Shown: in pieces, positions 22,085-34,100 of the stretch
Layout: every line of letters starts with the position of its first letter
Position numbering within the stretch: position 1 is the stretch's first letter
Assembly: GCA_003255065.1 (NCBI GenBank)
Contig: QAOA01008697.1
Coordinates: 33,396 to 97,395, forward strand
Reading direction: 5' to 3'
Length of the DNA: 64,000 nt
DNA from: Cercis canadensis
Taxonomy: Eukaryota > Streptophyta > Magnoliopsida > Fabales > Fabaceae
Program-made: the position numbers and the translations under genes
Notes under the pieces: model-generated
The model's database searches: none
Seen by the model: the letters and a program-made list of their open reading frames with translations, nothing else
Told to the model about the DNA's origin: nothing

Positions 22085-23250
22085 TAGATTTTCAAACGTA
22101 ACCAAACTTTAAGCTACTTGATTAGCCTCCCTTGGAACCCAAATAAAAGAGAAAGCATAAGACAGATTGCATAGCTCATGACTATCTTGAAAGATCAGAC
22201 CAAGAGTTGTGAGCTTACTAGACCTCTTCGAGAGAGGGGGTTGAATCACTCCCAACGCATCCCCTTCAATACAAATAGACAGTATGCCCCATGCTAGAGC
22301 ATTCGTAACCCTTCAGCAGACGAAATGCCCTTTATTGGCATAACCCAAGCTACAAAAAAATTTTCCTTGGCTGTCCCTTACAACTCCACCTACGCCAACC
22401 TCTCCATTTCAGCTAAGAGCAACATCAAAATTCAGCTTATAGAACAGATGGGTAGGCCTTTCCCACTTATGAACAGATGCCTCACCGCGCAGGCTACGAC
22501 AAGGAAAAAGTGCAGAAACCTCATCCCAAAGACTCATAGCAAAGCTCCAAATATTAGCCAAAGGACTTGCAGATTTGCCCAGTCTAAGGGCATTCCATCG
22601 CTGCCAAATATTATAGCAGGCAAAAACTAGCAAAGACAGTTGCTTATCATCCCATCCCAAATATTTAGCAGAGAACCAAGAAAGGAACGTTGTATTATCA
22701 TCAGACCCATTAAGAGCAACGAAACCTTGTTATTCCCATAGTCTCCCAATAGAGCTAAAGTAAAACAATGCATGCATAGTAGTTTCTATGCCTTGTTGGC
22801 AACAGCAGCATAAATTAAGTATGTCCATACCTCGACAAACAAGAGCAGATGTAGAGGGAAAAATCTCTTTACAGCACCTCCGTAGAAAGTACTTGTGTTT
22901 GTTCGGGATTGAAGCTTGGATTGAAGCTTTCCAGACCTTGCTCCACACTCTCCTTTCTGCTGTCATATGGGGGTCATCTATGTCTTTCACACACCCTTCA
23001 CTGCTAGAAATTCAGAGCATACCTTCTCGTGACCCAACAATCCACAATAATAGCAGAACTGGGGAAGTTGCTTGTACTTGAAGTCAACCCAGAACATACC
23101 ATCCTCTTTACCTCCAAGTTTCATGCAAGGTTTTAAGGGATTAGAGACCTTCAACCAGGCCAGCTCCTTCATCACTGTCCCTCCTTTGACATAATTAAAG
23201 GTCAATCCAAAAGAATGACCTCCTTTGACATAATTATAGGTCAATCCAAA
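22085..23250 (-). mobile_element. LINE (L1-type) remnant: CCHC end of ORF1, zf-RVT and RNase H; endonuclease and RT deleted
   Basis: In minus-strand order: WVDFKYKQLPQFCYYCGLLG with HEKVC (23075-23015), the zf-CCHC_4 knuckle of plant LINE gag-like proteins; then VWSKVWKASIQASIPNKHKY with CRGMDILNLCCCCQQGIETT and MHALFYFSSI (22945-22745), the zf-RVT domain that follows RT; then a spacer with ACYNIWQRWNALRLGK; then a decayed RNase H (FYKLNFDVALS, GGVVRDSQGKFF, FIWVPREANQVA) ending near 22090. The domain between knuckle and zf-RVT, about 2.5 kb of endonuclease and RT, is missing. Several stops interrupt the frame. A dead element. Confidence 0.8.
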
Positions 23251-23395
23251 ATGAACATAAACACAATATCACTCATCAATACCTGCTAGCTTAAGGGGAC
23301 TGATGTTGTGATCACAGATTGAATTAAAAGTTTTATCATCATTAAATTCATTTCCTAACTGACTAAAAACATTTACATCTCAATTCACTCTTTAT

Positions 23396-23731
23396 GGAGG
23401 TGTTTGGTATGCTATGTTCCTTAATTCCCCTGTAATCTTGAATTGGGGTATAAAATATAAGGGAATTATTAGATCAAGGCCTATTTAAGATTCTCTTGTT
23501 TGATATTACAATTGAAAATGCATTTCAGCCCTTTAGTGACATTAGATTACAGGAGGTAAGATTAGATTCACTAGCTTGTAAGGGAATTGAATTACAAGGT
23601 CTAATCTTGTATAACTATATTGCAACCTATAATATAATACCAGAATACGAAGCTATAATTCAACTTTGTAATCTAAAAATTCATGAATTCTAAGATTACT
23701 AAGTGAAAATTATGGCACACCAAATGCCTCC
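23396..23731. mobile_element. MITE-like element, 336 bp, with terminal inverted repeats
   Basis: Left end GGAGGTGTTTGGTATGCTAT; the reverse complement of the right end is GGAGGCATTTGGTGTGCCAT (16 of 20 identical). TAT lies on both outer sides. The interior is non-coding and rich in ATTACA/TGTAAT. A second start of the same type (GGAGGTATTTGGTATGTG) lies at about 23960, without a clear partner. Confidence 0.7.
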
Positions 23732-25102
23732 TATAGCTTTAGCACCAACCAAGTCTTAAATTAGGTGGTTGCAATATGCTTCTAGCAAATAAACATAGAT
23801 CATAAAGTGATCATCTCCAAGTTTTTCTTGCAGTCCGTGAAGAGTTCAGCTAACTTTTTCTAACATTCAAAATGTTATCTATAGTGTGCTTGGAATTTGG
23901 AAATACGGTGAGACACAACGTTGCCCGCATAAGCTCCAATTAGGAGCCTCCCCTTTTAGGAGGTATTTGGTATGTGTAATTTTTACTTCGTAATTTCAAA
24001 TTCTGTAAGTGTAATCTTAGACTATGGAGCTTAATTACAGCGTTTGGTATACTAATATTAGAATTAGATTACATATTGTAATTCTAAATTATACCTTGTA
24101 ATTCAATACCACCCAAGGGTTGTCATTCAACCCTTCAACAAAAGCTAGACAATCTACAATTACACCATGCAATCCAATGCCACCCAACAAGGAAATATAA
24201 GATCACACCACAGAATTCACCCTCAGTTGTCATGACTTAACAAAAGAATCCTAGATATCCCTTAATCTAGTTTCCTTGTATTTTATATTCCTAATTCAAG
24301 ATTAGGCTATACTAAAAACCTCTTTGGTGTTGTGAATGTTGAGGAACAGCATTACCAAACATGGTATTAGTAAATACGGGTTACCTAATCCTCTTTTCTT
24401 CTCACTCATCTCAAATAATGCCGTTTTAAATCCCAAACCCCACCTCCTCCCCAACAAAGAAGAAGGAGAAAAAAATAGAAGGAATGAATATTTTTACGAT
24501 CCTGAATCAATTACATATTATTTATATGCTGAGAGTCTCACAATTCACTTACTCTCATCCACCCAAGAGAAAGATAGAATAAAGAACTGAAGCAGAGTGT
24601 ATATTTGATCTCCAGAATGAAATATGGACTATGGTAACCATAATCAATTAAAAGTATTATTGAAGAAATCTTACAATCCGAAAATTATAAGTCCAGTTCT
24701 TACCTACAGATGGGCACGTAGTTTTCTTGCAGCAAAGTGAATTCAAGATAAACACTAATCTTTATCACCACAAATTACATATGCAATATGTACAAGCACA
24801 CTGAATTAATCTCTACTGTGTAGCCAAAGAAGCCCTAGCCAAAGATACATTATTTCTTATTAATATAGTTCTAAGAATTATAAATACTACAAAGATTTTG
24901 ACCATAAACAGATCCTTATCTGGGTGCGAGTTCGTGAAAATTCCACATAAAATCTAGCATTCCAGCATTCACCCAAACCACAAGAATGAATAACTAGATA
25001 ATATGTGGCTTGCTGGCATTCCCAAGCAAGAAACAAATATCAAGTCTTAGAGTGGTCCATGTATAAAAAGTTCATAATATTTTCTCTCAAGTCTATTGTT
25101 CT
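23732..25102. other. Region 3' of the DUF2358 gene; no gene recognised
   Basis: AT-rich; includes a possible second MITE start near 23960. Polyadenylation of the minus-strand gene should fall near its right border. No coding similarity found. Confidence 0.5.
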
Positions 25103-28100
25103 TTACTTGGTTGGATCCTTCCCAAACCTCATCAGAGCATGTGTTGCCAGCATTGCACCCCTACGAGTGATTTCTGCAGCTCGGCCAAGCAGTGGCAGCT
25201 GAACTGTTTCTCTATTCCAAATTGGTTTGTTGTCCCACCTATTTGATGTAAAACTTAGTCATACAGGAGGGATCACTATTATTTACATTCTCTAAATAAT
25301 TGAAGAAAGATTTGAGCCATAGATATTGCTACTGTTCACATTGCACGGAAACAACCAACAATATATCCACTTTAATTTCTAGGGCCCAAGTATTATATAA
25401 CTTATAGTTTCTTCTAGATGGCATTCAAATTAGCTAAATAAAAATTATGATGACATCCCAACTTAATATGGACTTAAAAAGGTTGTATCTAACAGAACTT
25501 ATCTTACTGATGACAGGAAATATGATGGTACTGCTATGAATAAATTACAGTTAATTAGTGGTGTTTCCTTCAAGCACCTAAATCCAATCATTTGAACATA
25601 GAGATCTATTATTTCCTGCAAAACAAGCAAGCCACAAGACTTTCGATGTACCCCAAAATCTTGCAAGTTTTCAAACATCCTATAAATTACATTAGGGTGT
25701 AAAAACCACCCTTGAACCCTTGCTTAACATGGCCAAAAAAAAATAAAAACCTTGCTTAACAGTCTAAATTCAAGTGGTTCTAGTTGACCAATCAGTTTAC
25801 AGTTCAACCCTGCCCCCACTATTGTTATAATACAGAATTCATATATAGTGTATAAGCATGGATTTGGCGTCATATGATTCTAGCACTTGTGATGCACTTA
25901 TGATATCTCTGCATGGGGATGTTGTCTTTTAATTGCTATAAGGAATCTAATTGCAAATTTCAATTTCCTGTTTGTTTCTTGGTGTGATAGATCAATTTTC
26001 TTTTGTCTTCAGCTACATTGGGGATTTTAAAGCAAAGAATGTTATATGTACAAAATATTATACACATGACTTGTTATTAAATAGTGTGTTAATCAATTAT
26101 TGTGGATATATATCGCATTGACCTTAAAATGAGGCATATCTTATATCCTCAGCATGCCAGTTACAATGCCTCTCCCAATCATTGTTGAGCCATCGCTCAA
26201 TAGATTAAACTTACAGGTCAAATGACTCTTTGACTGAATACCAAAACCTTGACCAATTGCTTCACAATTTGATGATCCTTGCCATATCCACACTTACAAG
26301 TAATTTCAGTACAAAATAATGCTGAGTTTCAACACAAGGTGGTGTGAGCTCATAATCTATGTTCTGAGCCCAATCAGCCTTTTGCATTGGTGTATTTGAC
26401 ATATTTAGAGGAAAAAACACATTATCGAGAGTTGTTTAAGTGTTTAAACAATTACTTTGTGTGGTTAGGGTATGCTATAGATGAACAAGGAAAGATTACA
26501 AAGCTTGTACTTGTCTCATGGGAAGGTTGATGGTGATGCAGGTAAGCAGATAATTCATAGTCTCACAGCCTATTCTGGACTAGCTGTAAAATAGATATTT
26601 ACATCTTTGATGTTCTTGTATAACAGGTAACAAAATTCTTAGAGGTACTGCTTATTGATGTCTAGACCCTACCAAACTAGTTTCTGCAAAGGAATTGGCA
26701 GAATTCGATGATAAAAAATTCAAGGATAGTTTTACTTCTAGGAAATTTTTCAAAATTGTGATCCAAATTTATGGATTCAATTCCTGTATGAGGAACCTTG
26801 GACACATCATGTGAACACCACACATAGTCAACATAATAATAACTGAATAGAGAAATGGTATTAAGATCCCCTTACTGTCTTCGCAAGAGGAGGTTCACTA
26901 GCATCTCTTGAAGAAGGGGACAGACAAAAAGATGATAAAATGACTCAACTTAAAAATTTAAATGAGATGCAATGCAATTCAGTTAAGTTCATCGTATATA
27001 CTTCAAAGTAAAGTGAGTTTGTAAGTGTCCATCAACTTGAAATCCAACTGTTTAGGTTTCTCTTTCAAAATACACGTTCAGGTTTTAATCTCACTTAAGA
27101 GGCTGTTTGGATAAGTTTCAAAGTCACTATATCCTATATTCTTCTCCCTTAGTTGCAACCTCCAAACCTGTCTTTATTCTTAGTTATGTACTGAAAGTGA
27201 CGTATGCAAGGAGATAATCTGCTTTTCTTTCTTTCCATTCCAAATGATAAGCCTTTTTTCTTTCCTTGTGCATAATCACACTGTCCATCAAACTTTTTTT
27301 TTGCTTCATTTATTTAAGGGAAACAAGACAAAATCATATTTGGTTTACAACATCACAAGTCATGTCACTAATGTAAATTCACCATGGCCATTCCAGAAAT
27401 AATAAGTTCAAGTGGAAAACAAATGCACTTCTCTTGGCTGACAAACTTGAGTGGGAATTATTTTAACTAAGTTTCCATCAGAAGACAGATCATATCTGAA
27501 AAAAAATTTCTTTTCTTCTTTAATCAGTCAATCTGTACTAAGGCTATTATATATGCCTTGCATCAAAATGAAGAGGCCCTCAAATTAAATGTTCACATAA
27601 TTTGTAATTACACTTCACAATAAATTAATCTTGTTCTAAGCATTTACCTCTGACTCAATAATTTGATACAAAAGTTTGGCTTTTATAATCTGACAACCTC
27701 TAATTCAGCATAAATTCTAGTTAAACCTGCCAGTCACCAGTTTCTCATATCAAATAACACGTCCTCTCATGCATGTGGACATGCAAGCTCTCATGCAAGC
27801 TCAAATACATACAGGCACAAACTAGTATCGAGATGTTATTAGTGACTAACTGAATGAATGTCAGAGTAAACATCTTATTTAACAATTACTAAATGCCCAT
27901 TATATGTCCTCTTCAGTGGCAAAAATATCATATATATAGACATACATATATATATATATATATACATCAATTAAATGCCTATCATATTCAACCCCCGCAG
28001 ACCAATCAAGAAAACAACAGGGACCTAAAATGTCAAATCAAGTAAAAAGAGAAAGAAAGCAAACAGAAAACAGCAAGTATTTAGGAGCTTAGTACATACC

Positions 28101-31100
28101 AATCCTCATGGCGAACAACTTTCCCCTCCTCAACATACAATGTGATAAGTGATTTCATATCTATGTCCTTTCCCATGAATTTGTAGTATTGTTTATTGTC
28201 TATTAATATCTGTATGCAATATCCATGAAATAGGTCTTCAGTAAGAATTCAAGCTAGCACTTATATTAAGGAAAATAACTAAAAAGGTGAACAAGGAAGA
28301 GCTACAAACTACAATGTGTGACAGGAAATTACCAACCTCCCGTTTTCCTGGTGAAATCTCATTTTCTTGAACACTGTATTCCACAATTCTTGACTCACTA
28401 AATACCTAAATGCAGGCAATAATAAGTTCATAAAACATCACCCAAAATCAGAAGAGAGAAGACATGGACCAGGCAAGATAAGTTCATCAAATGTTATTAG
28501 TCACTGAAACTAAAATAAATATATCTCTCACAGGCTAACTGCTATCAACCAAAACTGACTGCTAATCTTTGAATACATTATTATAGTCTACAGAAGAACA
28601 GCAAGTAAGAGAGATCCTTCATTTTTAAATTACTACTCTCAATATGCTTGGTGCTCCCTGAGCCTTACATATGCTCGGGATTCATCACTGTAACTTCAAA
28701 TTATAGTGACACATACTTCTGTAGAGCAAAATAAATAAGTATATAATAAACAAAACTCAGACATACTTGCAAGCAGCAGGTATTCTGTTAAGCAGCAACA
28801 TAAACTGCTCTTTTGGATTGCAAATATCAACATCAGGGGAACCTTTTCTCATTAACAAAAGCATGTGTATAATCTTAAATGCACTCTAAGAATAGCTAAT
28901 AAATGCCACAGGTATATAAAAATGAACCGAAACGATAATATCTGTTCACATCTTGAACAAAAGGTTTTTCTCTTTGAGTGACATGGATCGAAAATTTTCT
29001 ACTTTAGGCAATCACTAATATTTAGATATGATTACTTCCAATAATTTGCAACCACATATTCACTGGGGCAGGATTCTTTCCCAAAAAATAGTAACTTCCC
29101 ATGTTGTTTGAAGCAAAGTGTAGAGACAAGAGAAAAAAAACAATGATCAGCATGAGGCTAATAAAACCTTTGAAATAGAATAGAATGCTGACTTGATCTG
29201 CTTCACCCTGCAGTATCAAATGTATAATTACATAAGACAAACAATGCATATCTTTTAGCAGTTTCAATTGCCTTATTTTATAGATGAACAAAATAATGTA
29301 ACCTCACATTATAAACCCCCCCCCCCCCCCCCCCCCNCAAACCAAAAAAAAAAAGAAAAAAGAATCAGTGCAAAAGTGCTATCTGCAATTGCCCACAGAT
29401 CTTTGTGGAGGGATTTCATATTGATGCTCATTGCACAACAGAACTCCTCATTTTGATCAAAGGGTGGGCTTAGGAAATGTATATTAAACTAATGCTACCT
29501 TATCAACGTAAATGTTCAACTATAATTGCACCAAACAGGCATCACTTTATCAAAACAACCATGCATGTTTCAGTATAGCAAAAATCATTTCGCTTAAATT
29601 TCCAAACACCAGTATCCAGGAACATAGACTACACACTAACATCTTTCTTTTTTTCTGACAAAAAAAATACTAAAAGAATTAATGTGGATTACTCAATGAT
29701 CAAGCTTCTAGAAGCATGAATACAACCAACTCCAGAAGTTACTTTTTCAACTGAAACAAATAGAACAATGATGCAGGAGCAATTACCATTGAGAAAGCAG
29801 AAATTTGGGTTTAGTTTTAATCTTGGGATTCATTGTAAATTTCAGTTTTTTAGGGGTGTTTATATGTACTTTCACAATATTTTAGTTATTTTCGCAGATT
29901 TCTGGTCATGGTTTGTATTTAAGGTCAGGTTTATGTTATTTAGGGTTTTAGAGTCTTATTTTAAGGCAAGTTGTCCTTATGGACTTAGAAGTAGTAAGAG
30001 GTGTCAATCCTTACAGAATTAGGATTCCTAATCCTAATACTTGTAGGTTAAGTTAGCTGGTCTATTTAAGCCTATGTACGCTTCTATCAAGACAGATTAT
30101 GAGGTCATGAGTTTTATGAAATTTTATCCATTGTAGAATTTCTTCTACATTTCCTAGTTGCTTAACCGGATGCCAGCCCTTGTTTGGCTGAAGAACCAGC
30201 CACCTTGGCTGCGTTTTTAGATCTCTTTGCCCATTATTTTCCTCTTATTATCTCTAGAACCTAGTACATCTATTCTAGGGTTTCTTGCCCTGCATCAAAC
30301 AACAACTTCCAAATAGATGATAGCAAGGAAAATGTCTAATGTGTTATATGAATGTTTAAGTACCCGTCCAATAAGACCATCCATTTAGAGTGTTATTTTG
30401 GCATTTAACAAAACTATTTTAGGAAAAAATAAAAAAATAAAAAAATAGAGTACCCATGCGCACACATAAGTGGATCCTCAAAGGAAGCATTTGGGGCATA
30501 GATTTCGAAGTCATGTGGCGTTACAGAAGATCCATACCTGAAATACCACATAATATTTTGAACAATGAGAATACAGCAGCAATTGAGACGTTTGGATGGT
30601 TATACATAGGGAAAAATCCTAACAGAATGTCTCATATGTAAGGAAACTGGGCTAGAAATTAAATATCATAAATATGGAACAATTTAAAATAACGGAATTA
30701 AACTGAAAATATTTAGCATATTTTAAGATTATTGAAAAGCCCTTAGTTGTTCTAAGAACCCAGGTTTTTAAGTGATCAGCATGTATGTATATCCTAATGT
30801 ATCATTAGGTATTATAAAGACAACAGCTTATGTTAAAGCTTCTGGCATGCAGACACTGCATTAGCTTAGTTCCTAAAATTTCCTCACTGGTTTTGCCTTG
30901 CTCCAAATGCAGACCTAACTAGTGTGGAGAAAACTAAGTCTGTAGAATTTCTGTATTGGCTTCCTTACGTAAATGGTGTAAGGCAAAACCGAAAAACCGG
31001 CTAAACCGACCGAACCGAACCAGACCGGGGGCAAACCGAGTCAAACCGAAAGAGTTGGTCCAATTTTTGGTTTGATTTTCTAAAAAACCAAGAGGGCCGG

Positions 31101-34100
31101 TTCGGTTTTCGGTTTCAGTGAAAAAAAAACCAAGCTTAAACCGAACCGAACCAAATATAGCAAAACCACGTCGTTCCAAAAATACTAGACCTTCGACATT
31201 TCATTCGTCTCTTGACAGGGTGGGGAGATCTATAACTCTAGAACACAGATCAGAAGGAAGCCATCGAATTCAAAACACAGCAAAGCCAGTTACCAATTGC
31301 CATGGATTCAGTGGCTCGAAGAAATAGAGGAGGCCTTTTCGAAGGTCTTTACAAAGTGATTATGCGCCGCAACTCCGTCTATGTCACCTTCGTCATCGCT
31401 GGTGCTTTCCTTGGAGGCTCCAAGTGCTTCAATTTTCTCTTCAACTGGTTGTTTTCCGTTTCGCCTTCACTTTCAATTTCGCTATTCCCTGTCTTCTCCG
31501 ATAAACCCACTGCTTGCTTAAAGAGAACATGCAACGGCGTCTGGTTTCCCCTTCTCTATGGGTTTGATTCCGACGGGTCTTCGATTTAGGGTGAAGATGT
31601 AATGGTTCTGTGAATAATTTCTGAAGAGAGCCATGGCTTAATTGGATGGAATTTCTGCAATCGAGGGCTTAGGGGTTTGGAGCAATGAAACCCCAATTTC
31701 TGCGAAATCCTCCTGCGAAGATCTCCATTATGAAACCCCAACTTTCTTGGGTACCCACATATCAGGACCCACAAGTATTCGGATAAAACTGGGCGCTTGA
31801 GAAATCTGGGTCTTTACTTTTTCCAAATGCCACCACAAGTATTCGGATGAAACATGGCCATTATGCACGATGTTGGCGTGTAGATTTGAAGCCATTCAAT
31901 TGCAAAGTGATAATAATAGCTCTCCTACCCCAAAGCTTTATTCTTTTTGTCAAAAGTTCAAAACTTTGATCTTCGCCCAAGAGCCAAATAGGTAACTTCA
32001 ACATTGCTGCTTACCCATTTCAACACTTTCTCCTTCAGTGTATTTTTTTACTTCATTCTAGCTTTCTGTTCTGTGAAATTGCCATAATGGGGTTGCCCTT
32101 GTATTGATTTGATTTGGATTATGCTGCTTAAACGTGGGTGGTGATGAAAATTATATTTTGATGTTTCTGTTCTTCTGTTTTATAAAATTTATTCTGGGTT
32201 TGATTATGGCTGCTGTTATAAAATATATAGATGTTAATTCCTGTGGGGCAAGTGGGGTTTGGTTGATTTTATAGATAGTTCTACCCAAAATAGCTTCTTA
32301 AATGTCTTCCTGTGTTCATTGAGCTGGAAATTTCATTCTGCAGATTCTGTTTCCTTATTTTCCATTAAATTATGGTTAAGAAAATGACTTGAAGCTGGGA
32401 AAATAAAATCAGCCATGACCATATTGTTGAGTTTTTCTAACCCCCCTCGTTTTCCTTTTATTTTCTCTATTTGATTTTGTGTCAACTTTTTGAATTTGGG
32501 AGACTTATCTTAAATTGATTATTGGAATAGATTCAGTTCCTGAACTAAATTTATTACTTCAATTCTGTATAATAATTTAAATTTGACAATTTTCTGAAGA
32601 TGCACTTGTTTTCCAAGATTTAAATCTTGCATATATAACCTTTTGAGTTTCATGAATCCATATATTTATTTTTACTTTTTTTTCCAGCCCATTATGGTTA
32701 AAACCGGAAAACCGACCGAACCGAACCGAACTAGACCGGTTCGGTTTGGTTCGGTTCCACTCTCAAAAATTCAAAAAACCAGACCAAACCGAACCGAGTT
32801 TCTTCTGGTTGGTCTGGTCCCGGTTTGGGGTGAAAACCGGACCGATTACACCCCTAGTCAAAGACATAGAGGCCTCCAAATTCATGTCCTTTACCAATAA
32901 TTTGTTTCGTCATAAGATCCTGAAAGAGACAATAATCAAGAAAGAATGAGACACTAAAATTCAAGGTACGGGTGAGTTTACCAAGGGAAATCAAATTAAA
33001 TGAAAAATTAGGTAAACTCAACACGGATTGCAAGGAAATAGACAGGGTGAGGGTGACAGTGCCAGAACCAAGGACACTGGGTGTAGACCCATCGGCTATA
33101 GTCACATGAGATGAAGAAGCATGGGTATGGAAGGTGGAGAAAATGGTAGGATTACCTGTCATGTGGTCTAATGCACCAGAATCAATGACCCACTTGGATG
33201 ACGAAGAAAGGAGACATGTAGGGGATTTACCTGTATCAGCAAAAACAGCAATAGGAGCAGGGGATTTCAGTGAGTCCTAGTACTGAGTGAACTGGGCAAA
33301 GTCATCAGCCGAGACCGTAATAGTCTTATCAGAATGTGCAGACCGCCCTCTTGGATTCTTGTTGAGAAGTTTCTTACAAGTGCGTTTTGTATGCCCCAAC
33401 TCATGGCAGTAAAAACACTCGACTTCGCCCAACTACAGACTCCGATTTTTCATATTCCTATCACGATGATTCAACCCACCTCGAGAGCCACCTCAAGAAC
33501 TACCACGAAAAACCCCACGACTAACAAGAGCACTGTTATTAGCAATGAGCTGAGAAATCTGAAGATTTTCTGTGCAAAGGACTCTAGCAAAAGTTTCTTG
33601 CAAAGATGAGGTTTCAGAGTCTGAGAGAAGTTGGAATTTAACAACCTCAAACTCTGGACGGAGACCTGTCAGGAAACTCATAACTGCCATTTTCTCCCTC
33701 TGAGCTTGTTGAACTTTGACATCAAGACTGAATGGGAGAAGCATATTAAGTTCTTCATAGGTTTTCTTGAACTCCATAAAATAAGCAGTAAGAGGCTTAT
33801 CCTATTGCTCTCCCCGATAAAAGTTCTTACATACCTCGTAGATACGAGATATGTGTCCCTGTCCAGAATACAAGAAATCCAGATACTTCATTAACTCCTT
33901 CACAAACTCACAGTGATTGATCAAACCAAGTACCTCAATCTCGATCGAATTCCGAATCTGCAAGATTAATCTTGCATCATCCCGCAGCCAGGCTTTTCGG
34001 GTACCATCTGTAAGAGGATCAGAGGTGAGATGATCGTCCTTTTCAATGCTCCGTAAATACACCCGAACAGTTTTACTCCAGTCTAAATAGTTGGAGCCTT

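Noticed and set aside
22325-22630. Plus-strand 101-codon frame
   Set aside because: Antisense shadow of the LINE spacer and RNase H region, whose minus frame carries the family motifs.
29768-30022. Plus-strand frame MMQEQLPLRKQKFGFSFNLG
   Set aside because: Low-complexity aromatic-rich reading inside an intron of the DUF2358 gene, with no family match.
30934-31179. Minus-strand frame with GSVRFKLGFFF and NRTGPLGF
   Set aside because: Product of the CCGAACC-rich repeat, not a gene; such repeats often give open frames.
32643-32949. Plus-strand frames rich in RPNRTEF/EPNRTRPV
   Set aside because: Same repeat artefact at the other end of the element.
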